Notes: a model not told the origin generated them from the sequence alone. Shown: positions 17,061 through 25,191, counted from the first letter of the stretch. The stretch is 34,039 nucleotides of DNA from an uncultured Gammaproteobacteria bacterium (GCA_913009875.1 CAJVYS010000024.1:1-34039), one strand, 5' to 3'. Made by a program: numbers and translations.

Positions 17061-17877
17061 GGCTTCACTTGACCACTATATCGACGAGTTGCTCTCCCGC
17101 GGCCGGGCCTGGTTCTCCCGGGAAGAGGCGCTGGATGCTCTGGGTGTGGGCTCCGCCGCCTTTATCGCTGCGGCCCGCCGGTTGTGCAAAAAACAGCGGC
17201 TGGTGAGTCCCCGCCGTGGCTTTTATCTGATTCTGCGACCGGAGGATCGAGTGGCAGGGGCGCCTGACCCGGTGCGCTGGATCGACCCGTTGATGCATTA
17301 TCTCGGCCTCGACTATCGTATTTCCCTATTACGGGCAGCGGCTTTTCATGGCTCTTCACACCAGGCGGCGATGATCTTTCAGGTGATCGTCCCGAAGCAG
17401 TTACGGTCATTCGAGATTGGCCGTCATCGGCTCCAGTTCATTTATCAAACCCCCCTGATTTTTGCCAAAACCAATTTGCCCGAGGCACTTGCGCAAGTGA
17501 AAAGCGAGGCGGGCTTTGCCAGGGTGGCAGGCATAGAGCTGACGCTTCTGGACTGCACCCGTTATTTCCATAAGGCCGCCGGCATCAATAACGTAGCCCA
17601 GATTGTTCAGGATCTCGGTGCCAGGGCCGAGCCACGCATATTGGCAAAAGCCGCCGCAGCCTATGAGAATTCGGCTGTGCGCCGGCTTGGATATCTGCTG
17701 GAGCACGCAGGGCATGCATGCCAGGCCAAAGCCTTGGAACCGTATGCCAGGAAGGCCAAGTCCATGAAGCCACTGGATCCTTCTGCCAAACCGCTGAGCG
17801 AATCAATTGCAGAAATTCACGAAAAAGATGCCAAGTGGCTGCTGGTGATCAATGAACCCGTGGAGATCGACTTTTGA
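17059..17877 (+). CDS. AbiEi-type antitoxin
   Basis: The 272-residue protein belongs to the AbiEi antitoxin family of type IV toxin-antitoxin/abortive infection systems. Family members have an N-terminal winged helix that represses their own promoter and a C-terminal domain that counters the AbiEii nucleotidyltransferase toxin. The winged-helix part is visible (MASLDHYIDELLSRGRAWFS, then SAAFIAAARRLCKKQRLVSPRRGFYLI), followed by the family core (WIDPLMHYLGLDYRISLLRAAAFHG, GIELTLLDCTRYFHKAAGI). The frame is open up to 17020, but the start at 17059 fits the family and the promoter. It overlaps the toxin gene by 4 bases (TTGA). The gene looks intact although the toxin is truncated. Confidence 0.85.
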   Translation: MASLDHYIDELLSRGRAWFSREEALDALGVGSAAFIAAARRLCKKQRLVSPRRGFYLILRPEDRVAGAPDPVRWIDPLMHYLGLDYRISLLRAAAFHGSSHQAAMIFQVIVPKQLRSFEIGRHRLQFIYQTPLIFAKTNLPEALAQVKSEAGFARVAGIELTLLDCTRYFHKAAGINNVAQIVQDLGARAEPRILAKAAAAYENSAVRRLGYLLEHAGHACQAKALEPYARKAKSMKPLDPSAKPLSESIAEIHEKDAKWLLVINEPVEIDF

Positions 17878-18239
17878 TTCCTGCCTCATTTATTCAAGAG
17901 TGGCGCAGCAGATCGCCCTGGCCGGATGCGAGACAGGTGGAACAAGACCTGATCATCTCCCGTGCCTTGTGCGACCTGTTCAATTCACCCGCCTTGGCGG
18001 GCAAGATTGCTTTTCGTGGCGGGACCGCGATCAACAAATTGCTTTTCCAGCAACCCTTGCGCTATTCGGAAGACATCGACTTGGTGCAGATACAGGCGGA
18101 GCCTATCGGCACCGCAATCGACGCCATGCGTGAGGCCCTTTCATGGTTGGGTAGTTGCAGTCGGTCTCAAGCAAGCCCGGATGTAATGAAATCCGGGGGT
18201 GTGGAATGCGCGCCTACGTGTTTGATGATGTCGTTGTAG
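17874..18239 (+). pseudogene. AbiEii toxin (nucleotidyltransferase), truncated
   Basis: This is the N-terminal third of an AbiEii nucleotidyltransferase toxin, starting at TTG overlapping the antitoxin stop. The first 93 residues match the family: FRGGTAINKL (47-56) and RYSEDIDLV (63-71) hold the GG and DxD motifs of the nucleotide-binding site. After WLG (about 18152) the family match ends. The remaining 28 codons are unrelated and run through two palindromic repeats (18177-18197, then 18236 on). Full-length members are near 300 residues, so the later catalytic motifs are missing. The toxin is most likely inactive, leaving an orphan antitoxin. Confidence 0.85.
18177..18197. repeat. Small palindrome CCCGGAT...ATCCGGG in the truncated toxin tail
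   Basis: CCCGGAT (18177-18183) and ATCCGGG (18191-18197) flank GTAATGA. It belongs to a repeat type often seen between genes of proteobacteria and begins about 25 bases after the point where AbiEii similarity is lost. Confidence 0.6.
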
Positions 18240-18309
18240 GTTGGTGGTGAGCCTGCGAACCCCAACGTCGCCGGTGGTGTTGGGGTTCGCAGGCTCACCA
18301 CCAACCTAC
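18236..18309. repeat. Large palindrome GTAGGTTGGTGGTGAGCC between abiEii remnant and nrdB
   Basis: Perfect 31-base arms (GTAGGTTGGTGGTGAGCCTG... and complement) surround a 12-base loop. It lies between the convergent toxin remnant and nrdB and could act as a two-way terminator. It marks the right edge of the defence island. Confidence 0.9.
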
Positions 18310-18329
18310 GGAAGGTAAATCCAACAACA

Positions 18330-19511
18330 TCACCAACTCAGGCCACCGCCGGTCTGGTATTCCGTCACGCGCGTTTCAAAAAAGTTCTTTTCCTTGCGGA
18401 TGTTGGACTGTTCGTCCAGCCACGGTAACGCGCATTGCGCGCCGGGGAAGGGTTCGTCGACGTTGAGCTGGCGGGCGCGGCGGTTGGCGATGAAGCGGAA
18501 TTGTTCGAGGTGATCTTCAGCGTTGTAGCCGAGGATGGGCCCGCGCAGGATGTATTGGGCATAGGCCTTTTCGGCCGCTTCGGCTTCGTCCCACATGTGG
18601 CGCAGGGCTTCTGGGTCGGGGCTGATATTTTCTTCCTGCATCAGTTGTTTGACGGTGCGGATGCCGAAGCCGCAGTGCATTACTTCGTCGCGCATGATGT
18701 ATTGCAATTGTTCGGCAGTGCCTTTCATCAGGCCGCGGCGTTGCAGGGCGAAGATGGGGCTGAAGCCGTTGAAGAACCAGCAGCCTTCGAACACGGCGGC
18801 GAAGAAGATGTACGCCATGAGGAATTCCTGCAGGTCGTCGCGGTTGGTCAGGTCCATGTCAGAGCGCAGCACGGAGTTCAGGCGGCGGTTGGCGATTTTG
18901 ATCTTGCCGTAGATCTCCGGCACCACGCGATAGCGGTTGTAGATTTCGCCCTGATCCAGGCCGATGGTTTCGATGCAGTGCTGGTAGGTCCAGGTATGCA
19001 GGGCTTCTTCGTAGACCTGTCGCGCCTGGTAGATCTGCAGTTCCGGCGCACTCATTTTTTCCATCACCGCCAGGCCGACATTGCGCATGGCGAGGATGTC
19101 GGAGGTGGTGAGGTAGGCCAGCACGTTTTCGTAGACGTGGCGTTCGTTGTCGCTGAGTTTGTGGTGGTAGTCCTGCACGTCCTGCGCCATGTTGATGTCC
19201 AGCGGCGTCCAGTGGTTCTTGTTGGCGTTGAGAAAATAATTCCACGCCCACGGGTATTTGAACGGTGCGAGCTGGTTGACGTCGGCCAGACCGTTGACCA
19301 CGCGCTTGTCTTCGGCGCGCACGGGTTCCAGCTTGCTGCTGTCGTCATCGGCCATCCCGCTGAGCATGGCCTGCACCACGGGTTCGAGGGTTTCCTGTGT
19401 TTGCGTTTGTTCCGGCGCGACTTGCGTCGTCGTTTGCGGCGTGGTCTCAACGGCCTTTTCAGGCTCGGGCTTGCGGGGCTGTGTTTGCAAGGGGTCGTCC
19501 CAGTTCAGCAT
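18330..19511 (-). CDS. nrdB: Ribonucleoside-diphosphate reductase class Ia, beta subunit
   Basis: This 393-residue radical-generating subunit pairs with NrdA to make deoxyribonucleotides aerobically. The di-iron ligands and radical site align with E. coli NrdB: Asp138, Glu169, His172 and Tyr176 correspond to Asp84, Glu115, His118 and Tyr122, and the later ligands are in RDEVMHCGFG. The radical tyrosine is present, so this is not the tyrosine-less class Ic type. An extra Gln/Thr/Pro-rich N-terminus (about 1-60) precedes the core. The C-terminal tail binds NrdA. The ATG at 19511 is preceded by AAAAAGGAG. It lies 260 bases after nrdA and shares its direction, so they are likely cotranscribed through a repeat-filled gap. 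Confidence 0.96.
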   Translation of the reverse strand: MLNWDDPLQTQPRKPEPEKAVETTPQTTTQVAPEQTQTQETLEPVVQAMLSGMADDDSSKLEPVRAEDKRVVNGLADVNQLAPFKYPWAWNYFLNANKNHWTPLDINMAQDVQDYHHKLSDNERHVYENVLAYLTTSDILAMRNVGLAVMEKMSAPELQIYQARQVYEEALHTWTYQHCIETIGLDQGEIYNRYRVVPEIYGKIKIANRRLNSVLRSDMDLTNRDDLQEFLMAYIFFAAVFEGCWFFNGFSPIFALQRRGLMKGTAEQLQYIMRDEVMHCGFGIRTVKQLMQEENISPDPEALRHMWDEAEAAEKAYAQYILRGPILGYNAEDHLEQFRFIANRRARQLNVDEPFPGAQCALPWLDEQSNIRKEKNFFETRVTEYQTGGGLSW

Positions 19512-19594
19512 GATGATCTCCTTTTTTACTCGCCGGCCTGTATTTTTCAACAGGGGTTTCGGAATCCATATCTCGGCGGCAATGTTGTTTTACT

Positions 19595-19696
19595 CCCTCG
19601 CCCCTTGGAGGGGAGAGGGCTGGGGTGAGGGGTGACAAGCTCCGTGGCTTATTCTTGAACCCTCACCCTAACCCTCTCCCAGTTTTGGGAGAGGGG
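19595..19696. repeat. Pair of inverted CCCTCTCCC-type repeats in the nrdA-nrdB gap
   Basis: CCCTCGCCCCTTGGAGGGGA plus GAGGGCTGGGGTGAGGGG (19595-19632) and an inverted relative (19658-19696, AACCCTCACCCTAACCCTCT...) form a large hairpin. The same family occurs within hsdM. The nrdA-nrdB gap (19512-19771) holds this and no gene that I can see. Confidence 0.85.
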
Positions 19697-19771
19697 ACAG
19701 TCAGACATTTAGCGAATTAAGAAGCTTTAGTCGCATGCACAAGTCTCCGGTTTTACCCAGTGAAAGATTCA

Positions 19772-22576
19772 CTACTGACAGGCTTCGCAGTCGGGGTTGT
19801 CGATGGAGCATACCTTCGGCGCGTCGTCGCTGACGGCATGGGCGGCGCTCTTTTCGACGTGGGTCGCGCCCAGCGTGCGCAGGTAATAGGTGGTCTTGAG
19901 TCCGCGTACCCAGGCCAGTTTGTAGAGGCTGTCCAGCGTCTTGCCATCGGGTTCCGCCAGATACAGATTCAGCGACTGCGCCTGATCCAGCCATTTCTGC
20001 CGGCGGCTGGCGGCCTCGATCAGCCAGCGGGAATCGATTTCAAAGGCCGTGGCATATTTTTGTTTCAGGGCCTCGGGAATGCGCTCGATACCGCTCACGG
20101 AACCGTCGAAATATTTCAGGTCGTTGACCATCACTTCATCCCACAGGTTCAGCGCCTTGAGGTCGGCGACCAGGTAGGGATTGACCACGGTGAACTCGCC
20201 CGACAGGTTCGATTTCACGAACAGGTTCTGATAGGTCGGTTCGATGGATTGCGATACGCCGCAGATATTGGAAATGGTCGCGGTGGGCGCGATGGCCATA
20301 CAATTCGAGTTACGCATGCCGACGCCCTTGACACGCTCGCGCAGGCTGTCCCAGTCCAGGGTGGTGGTTTCATCGGTATCGAGAAAACGTCCGCGTTCTT
20401 CGCGCAGCTTGTTCAGCGAATCGTAGGGCAGGATGCCCTGGCTCCACAGCGAGCCCTCGAAGCTCGAATAGCGGCCACGTTCCTCGGCCAGCTGGCTGGA
20501 TGCGGCAATGGTGAAGTAGGACACGGCCTCCATGCTTTGATCGGCGAAGGCGACGGCCTCCGCGGAGGCGTAGGGCAGGTCGAGTTTGTACAAGGCGTCC
20601 TGAAAACCCATGATGCCCAGGCCCACGGGGCGGTGACGCAGGTTGGAATTACGCGCCTGCGGCACGGCGTAATAATTGTATTCGATGACGTTGTCCAGCA
20701 TGCGCATGGCGGTGTTGATGGTGCGCTGCAGCTTGTCCCTATCGAGGCCGTTTTCCGTGACGTGGGCGGCCATATTGACGGAGCCGAGGTTGCACACGGC
20801 GATCTCTTTTTGCGAGGTGTGCAGGGTGATCTCGGTACACAGGTTGGAGCTGTGCACCACGCCCACGTGCTGGTTGGTGTAACGGATGTTGCAGGGGTCC
20901 TTGAAGGTGATCCACGGGTGGCCGGTTTCGAACAACTGGCCGAGCATCTTGCGCCACAGGGTCACGGCGGGGATGCGCTTGAACAGCTTGATCTCGCCGC
21001 GGTCGGCCATGGCCTCGTAGGCCTCGTAGCGTTCGCGGAAGGCTTGCCCGGTGAGGTCGTGCAGGTCCGGGGTTTCGTTAGGTGAGAACAGCGTCCACTC
21101 GGCTTCGTCGGCGACGCGTTCCATGAACAGATCCGGTACCCAGTTGGCGGTATTCATATCGTGGGTGCGGCGCCGTTCGTCACCGGTGTTCTTGCGCAGT
21201 TCGAGAAATTCCTCGATGTCGATGTGCCAGGTTTCCAGATAGGCGCACACCGCGCCCTTGCGCTTGCCGCCCTGATTGACGGCCACGGCGGTGTCGTTGG
21301 CGACTTTCAGGAACGGCACCACGCCCTGCGATTCACCGTTGGTGCCCTTGATGTGTGAACCGAGGCCGCGCACGGGCGTCCAGTCGTTGCCCAGTCCGCC
21401 AGCAAACTTGGACAGCAGGGCGTTGTCCTTGATGGCGTTGTAAATGCCCTCCAGCGAGTCCGGCACGCTGGTGAGATAGCAGGACGACAGCTGCGGACGC
21501 AGGGTGCCGGAATTGAACAGGGTCGGCGTCGAACTCATGAAATCGAAGGACGAGAGCAATGTATAGAATTCGATGGCACGTTCTTCGCGGTCGATTTCGT
21601 TGATCGCCAGGCCCATCGCCACGCGCATGAAAAAGGCCTGCGGCAGTTCCAGGCGTTGGCTGTTGCTGTGAATGAAATAGCGGTCGTAGAGGGTTTGCAG
21701 ACCGAGGTAGGTGAATTGCAGATCGCGCTCGGGCTGGATGGTCTGGCCGAGGCGGGCGAGGTCGAAACGGGCCAGCTCGGGGTCGAGCAATTCCAGTTCG
21801 ATGGCGGCGTGGACGTAGTCGGCAAAATAGTCGCCGTACTGCGCATTCATGGCCTGCTGGTCGATGTGCGGCAGGGGCGCCTTGTGCAGGAATTGCAGGG
21901 CTTCCTGGCGCATGGCGTCCAGCAGCAGGCGGGCGGAGACGGCGGAATAATTCGGCTCGCGTTCGATCTGTGTGCGCGCACTCATCACCAGTGCAGTGGC
22001 GACATCGTTTTCGGCAATGCCGTCGAACAGGTTGCGCTGGGCGTCGTGCAGGATCAGCTCGGCATCCACATCGCTGAGACCGGCGCAGGCGGCGTCGATG
22101 ATGCGCTTCAGCAGCGTCATGTCCAGCGCCTGACGCTCGCCGTTGTTCAGGGTAACGTGAATTGGCTGTTCCGCGCTCTCGACCACGGACTCGCTGCGCT
22201 GGCGGGCGTGTTCTTCGCGGTACAGCACATAGGCGCGGGCTATTTTGTGATGACCGTTGCGCATCAACGCCAGTTCGACCTGATCCTGAATGTCTTCGAT
22301 GTGCACGGTGCCGCCATCGGGCAGGCGGCGGAACAGGCCGTCGCTGACCTGTTGCGTGAGCTGCGTGGCGATGTCGCGGATGCGGTGGGAATCCGCCGCG
22401 TGGCTGCCTTCCACGGCGAGAAAGGCCTTGGTGACGGCGACCTGAATCTTCGCCGCATCGAAGCCGGTCAACTGACCGTTGCGGCGAATGACCTGGTAGT
22501 GACCGTAGTCGTTTTGTGCCTTGGATGTGTGGTCGGCGGTGTGCGTGGCAGCAGCTAATGACGCGTTAGTGTGCAT
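19772..22576 (-). CDS. nrdA: Ribonucleoside-diphosphate reductase class Ia, alpha subunit
   Basis: The 934-residue catalytic subunit reduces ribonucleoside diphosphates. It has an N-terminal ATP-cone (HYQVIRRNGQLTGFDAAKIQVAV...) followed by a second cone-like region, giving the long form known from Pseudomonas (usual E. coli length 761). The catalytic cysteines are in SSCYLTS, SSNLCTEI and IAVCNLGSVN. The radical-path tyrosine pair is in TTYYLRT, and the redox tail ends DNPDCEACQ. The ATG at 22576 has GAGG upstream; the frame stays open further but only into the leader. A B12 riboswitch lies 190 bases upstream on the same strand. Because ATP-cones sense dATP/ATP, the enzyme is also controlled allosterically. 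Confidence 0.96.
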   Translation of the reverse strand: MHTNASLAAATHTADHTSKAQNDYGHYQVIRRNGQLTGFDAAKIQVAVTKAFLAVEGSHAADSHRIRDIATQLTQQVSDGLFRRLPDGGTVHIEDIQDQVELALMRNGHHKIARAYVLYREEHARQRSESVVESAEQPIHVTLNNGERQALDMTLLKRIIDAACAGLSDVDAELILHDAQRNLFDGIAENDVATALVMSARTQIEREPNYSAVSARLLLDAMRQEALQFLHKAPLPHIDQQAMNAQYGDYFADYVHAAIELELLDPELARFDLARLGQTIQPERDLQFTYLGLQTLYDRYFIHSNSQRLELPQAFFMRVAMGLAINEIDREERAIEFYTLLSSFDFMSSTPTLFNSGTLRPQLSSCYLTSVPDSLEGIYNAIKDNALLSKFAGGLGNDWTPVRGLGSHIKGTNGESQGVVPFLKVANDTAVAVNQGGKRKGAVCAYLETWHIDIEEFLELRKNTGDERRRTHDMNTANWVPDLFMERVADEAEWTLFSPNETPDLHDLTGQAFRERYEAYEAMADRGEIKLFKRIPAVTLWRKMLGQLFETGHPWITFKDPCNIRYTNQHVGVVHSSNLCTEITLHTSQKEIAVCNLGSVNMAAHVTENGLDRDKLQRTINTAMRMLDNVIEYNYYAVPQARNSNLRHRPVGLGIMGFQDALYKLDLPYASAEAVAFADQSMEAVSYFTIAASSQLAEERGRYSSFEGSLWSQGILPYDSLNKLREERGRFLDTDETTTLDWDSLRERVKGVGMRNSNCMAIAPTATISNICGVSQSIEPTYQNLFVKSNLSGEFTVVNPYLVADLKALNLWDEVMVNDLKYFDGSVSGIERIPEALKQKYATAFEIDSRWLIEAASRRQKWLDQAQSLNLYLAEPDGKTLDSLYKLAWVRGLKTTYYLRTLGATHVEKSAAHAVSDDAPKVCSIDNPDCEACQ

Positions 22577-22734
22577 GATGGCCCTCGTGAGCGAAGTAAG
22601 CAGAGGGGCCGAACGCAGGACAGGAACAGAGGGCGGCAGGTGTGGCAACGGGGGATGTGCTAAAAACAGTCCGCAATAACAAGCCGCCACGGCAGTGCGC
22701 TCAACCTGTGACCTTTACGCGAGGCCCGGTTTAC

Positions 22735-22761
22735 GAATGCACACAATAGGCAAGTGCATTC
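22735..22761 (-). promoter_or_regulatory. Hairpin just after the B12 aptamer (expression platform candidate)
   Basis: GAATGCAC (22735-22742) and GTGCATTC (22754-22761) form a perfect 8-base stem directly 3' of the aptamer on the transcribed strand. No T-run follows, so a simple intrinsic terminator is not evident; it may act with other sequences in the 190-base leader. Confidence 0.45.
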
Positions 22762-22765
22762 ATCA

Positions 22766-22976
22766 CTCCGGTCAGGTATTCGGACTTAGGGGCGAGGGTG
22801 CCGGCCTTCCTGTGATAAAAGACTCAACCCACCTACGGCTACGGCTTCCCATCCCTTCGGACAGTGCCTGTGCTGAGCACCTGTAGCCTTCGTTCCCCAA
22901 TACCGCTGCGCGACAGTCCCGGATTCACACCGGGTTCCCTTTTGGCCTACCCCAAGGGATTGGGGTGGCACCGGAG
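22766..22976 (-). ncRNA. Adenosylcobalamin (B12) riboswitch upstream of nrdAB
   Basis: On the minus strand the P1 stem CTCCGGT (22976-22970) pairs with ACCGGAG (22772-22766). The conserved core reads AAAAGGGAACCCGGTGTGAA then TCCGGGACTGTCGCGCAGCGG, followed by a GGGAAGCC region and the B12-box-like AAGTCCGAATACCTGACCGG. About 211 bases. Family knowledge: binding of adenosylcobalamin normally lowers expression of the downstream gene. The gene here is the B12-independent class Ia reductase. Confidence 0.96.
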
Positions 22977-22981
22977 CTGTG

Positions 22982-23014
22982 GCACAAGATAATGTGGTTT
23001 GACGGGGAATGCAA
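22982..23014 (-). promoter_or_regulatory. Promoter of nrdAB with a NrdR-box-like palindrome
   Basis: On the minus strand TTGCAT (23014-23009), a 17-base spacer and TATCTT (22991-22986) form a good promoter, and transcription would begin just before the riboswitch P1. The -10 lies inside CCACATTATCTTGTGC (22997-22982), which matches 12 of 16 positions of the NrdR-box consensus acaCwAtATaTwGtgt. I found only one such box; NrdR usually uses two. Confidence 0.5.
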
Positions 23015-23197
23015 GACCAACTTTTCCGTCAGAAATGGCGGACTTGTCCGTACATGGGCGAAAAACCATGGCACAATACCGCACTCCACAACACGGATTA
23101 ATCTACCGTCTACCTTGCTTGGCCGCATTGCTATTCGGATGCGGCTGCCCTTTCTTGTTTTGTCTATATCTGCATCGAGTATGAGGCACTACACCTA

Positions 23198-23758
23198 ATG
23201 ACCCGAACGTTTATCACCTTCCGCCTTGCTGCACTGGCTTTGTTTCTGATGCCACTGCTGCTGGCGGCAAGCGAAGCGGAATTTCCCGGGCGCAAGATCT
23301 ATCCCAATATCTATGCCTACGATGCCGGCATCATGGACTGGGCCAAGGCCTACCCCGAGGCCGCCAAACTGCTGGGTGAAACCCTGAACAACCCCAACAA
23401 GCTGATCAGCAAGGATGATTTTAGGGGACGCCTGATCAGCCCGGGAACCTTTGGTGAACGCGTGGCATCCTCCAATGCCTATGTACTGGATGTCCGCGAT
23501 CGTTTTCAGCGTGACTCGCTGGGCCTGTTCCCGGGGCGCGAGCGGCGCGTCTTTCTCGACAACAGCAAGAAACTGGATCGCTATATCCACAAGAGCCTGA
23601 GAGAGGGGCGGGAGCTTCTAATTTATGACGCGGCCGGCAAACAGGTGCGCTGGCTGCAGTATTATCTGCAAAGCAAGGGCGTACACAATTATTCTTTCAT
23701 GACAGGTGGCGCACGTGCCTATTATAAGGAGATGACAGATGAATTCCTGGCACGCTAG
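23198..23758 (+). CDS. Exported rhodanese-like protein without catalytic cysteine
   Basis: The 186-residue protein starts with a signal peptide (FRLAALALFLMPLLLAAS, likely cut after the Ala-Ala-Ser region near residue 26) and continues with a rhodanese-like fold. SNAYVLDVRDRFQRDSLGLFPG resembles the usual first rhodanese segment, and LLIYDAAGKQVRWLQYYLQSKGVHNYSFMTGGARAYY the active-loop segment. In active enzymes the residue after the I-Y strand is Cys; here Asp-Ala-Ala stands there. It is therefore probably a non-catalytic binding protein of the periplasm. The start has no strong ribosome site, and a short unexplained stretch separates it from the B12 riboswitch. Function unknown. Confidence 0.75.
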   Translation: MTRTFITFRLAALALFLMPLLLAASEAEFPGRKIYPNIYAYDAGIMDWAKAYPEAAKLLGETLNNPNKLISKDDFRGRLISPGTFGERVASSNAYVLDVRDRFQRDSLGLFPGRERRVFLDNSKKLDRYIHKSLREGRELLIYDAAGKQVRWLQYYLQSKGVHNYSFMTGGARAYYKEMTDEFLAR

Positions 23759-23805
23759 ATATTTGTTGGAGCAGAGAATAATCGGCGACCCTGCCGAGGT
23801 ACCCG

Positions 23806-24237
23806 ATGATGCGCAACTATATTCGACATCCCTCTGATATCCCCATCGATTTCCAGCCGGCGGATTTGACGGAGGCGCATTCAGATCGCCTGAAAAATAT
23901 CAGCCAGGGCGGACTCGCCTTCCAATCCTCGACAAGCTTGGCACCGGGCAGCGTCATTCGCGTCAAGATCCCACTGGTTACCCCGGTATTCCAGGCGGTG
24001 GGACGTGTGATGTGGTGCCATGCCAGCGGCGATCAGTTTGAAATCGGCATCGAGTTTCTGGATCATGACGATGTGTTTCGTGCACGTATGGTAGAGCAGT
24101 TGTGCCATATCGAGCATTACCGGCAACAGATCCTCGAACAGGAGGGCCGCCAGCTCAGCAGTGAACAGGCAGCGGCGGAGTGGATTCAACGCTTTGCACC
24201 GGACTTTCCCGACCCGGATGACGACAGCCGGGACTGA
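23806..24237 (+). CDS. PilZ domain protein (cyclic di-GMP receptor)
   Basis: This small cytosolic protein of 143 residues carries a PilZ domain that binds cyclic di-GMP. Both binding motifs are present: RxxxR at 3-7 (RNYIR) and NxSxxG at 31-36 (NISQGG). The domain is followed by an acidic C-terminal helix region (EHYRQQILEQEGRQLSSEQAAAEWIQRF) and an Asp-rich end. GAGGT about ten bases upstream supports the start. With the diguanylate cyclase elsewhere in the window it suggests cyclic di-GMP signalling in this organism, but no link between the two genes can be read from the sequence. It lies 47 bases after the rhodanese-like gene on the same strand. Confidence 0.85.
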   Translation: MMRNYIRHPSDIPIDFQPADLTEAHSDRLKNISQGGLAFQSSTSLAPGSVIRVKIPLVTPVFQAVGRVMWCHASGDQFEIGIEFLDHDDVFRARMVEQLCHIEHYRQQILEQEGRQLSSEQAAAEWIQRFAPDFPDPDDDSRD

Positions 24238-24396
24238 TTCCGGGTTGCTTGCGGGGCTTTTTCGGCGCAAAAAAATGGCGCCGATAATGGCGCCAAAGGT
24301 TGCCCGCGGTGCGGGAGGGAGGGAACGGAGTACCGGTATCCTGAAATTACGAATTCAGGTGTATATTAATGATGTAATGGCGCCCTGTGGCCGCCG
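24238..24396. other. Convergent gap between PilZ gene and Sel1 gene
   Basis: Two copies of ATGGCGCC lie at about 24286-24306, and an imperfect stem TGTAATGGCGCC/GGCCGCCGTTACA (24373-24401) overlaps the Sel1 stop. The latter could terminate the minus-strand transcript. No gene is seen. Confidence 0.35.
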
Positions 24397-25191
24397 TTAC
24401 ATGGCCAGGGCGATATCGGCCTTGCCAGAGCGTTTGATTTCGCTCAACAGCACCTCAGCCTCGTGCAGACCCTGGGCAGCGGCCAGATCCAGCCAGTAGG
24501 CCGCCTGATAGGTACTGCGAGGTACGCCATGACCACTGGCATACAGGCGGCCCAGATTCAGTTGGGCCAGGGCATAACCCTGATGTGCCGCCGCGTCATA
24601 CCATTTGGCCGCCATTTTGATATTCTTGCCCACGCCCTGGCCCTTTTCATACATCCCAGCCAGGGTGTTTTGTGCCGTGGCATTACCCTTCTGGGCATGC
24701 ACATCGAATTCGGAGGCGGCAATACTGAACAGGTGACGGCTTTCACGGCGATCCGCACTGACGCCCTCGGCGCCTTTTTCCAGTAGCTGGCCCAGTTTAT
24801 AGTAGGCACCGTAATGGCCCTGGGCGATGGCCTTGCGGTACCAGGTAACAGCGGATTTGGCATCACCGCGCTTGCCGTACAGCTCACCCAACGCAAATTG
24901 CGCCTGGGCGATGCCTCGTTCAGCGGCTTTGCGTGTCCATTTAAGCGTGTCATTATCGAGGTTGGAAGAGTACAGTTTATTTTCGGAGAACAACCGCATC
25001 AGCATGTGTTCGGCACCGGCATTGCCTTCATCGGCACTGTTCATGAACAGGCGGCCCGCTTCCTGAAAATTGCCCACGGCAAAGGCCATCAGACCGTCTT
25101 CATAATTGTCGGCCTGTGCACTGAAGGCGCTGGCACCCAGCACCAGGCCGCAGATCAGGTGGGTGGTAAAACGGGGTTTGAAGTTCATCAT
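24397..25191 (-). CDS. Exported Sel1-repeat protein
   Basis: The 264-residue protein has a signal peptide (MMNFKPRFTTHLICGLVLGA..., cut after SAFSAQA) and then Sel1-like helical repeats (for example AQAQFALGELYGKRGDAKSAVTWYRKAIAQG, ATAQNTLAGMYEKGQGV, ALAQLNLGRLYASGHGV). Such repeats bind partner proteins, often in the periplasm or outer membrane. No enzyme motif is seen. AGGAGA is seven bases before the ATG. It is divergent from cysB, with a 285-base gap between. Partner and role are unknown. Confidence 0.85.
   Translation of the reverse strand: MMNFKPRFTTHLICGLVLGASAFSAQADNYEDGLMAFAVGNFQEAGRLFMNSADEGNAGAEHMLMRLFSENKLYSSNLDNDTLKWTRKAAERGIAQAQFALGELYGKRGDAKSAVTWYRKAIAQGHYGAYYKLGQLLEKGAEGVSADRRESRHLFSIAASEFDVHAQKGNATAQNTLAGMYEKGQGVGKNIKMAAKWYDAAAHQGYALAQLNLGRLYASGHGVPRSTYQAAYWLDLAAAQGLHEAEVLLSEIKRSGKADIALAM

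Noticed and set aside
17962-18186. Second plus-strand frame in abiEii as a separate gene
   Set aside because: Overlapping shadow frame; only the frame from 17874 shows AbiEii motifs.
19760-21085. 441-codon plus-strand frame within nrdA
   Set aside because: Antisense shadow; nrdA is unambiguous on the minus strand.
22999-23184. Possible small Cys-rich hydrophobic peptide gene upstream of the rhodanese-like gene
   Set aside because: No ribosome site, overlaps the nrdAB promoter on the other strand, and no conserved pattern that I recognise.
24238-24396. CRISPR-like repeats (ATGGCGCC)
   Set aside because: Only two 8-base copies, no spacer pattern.
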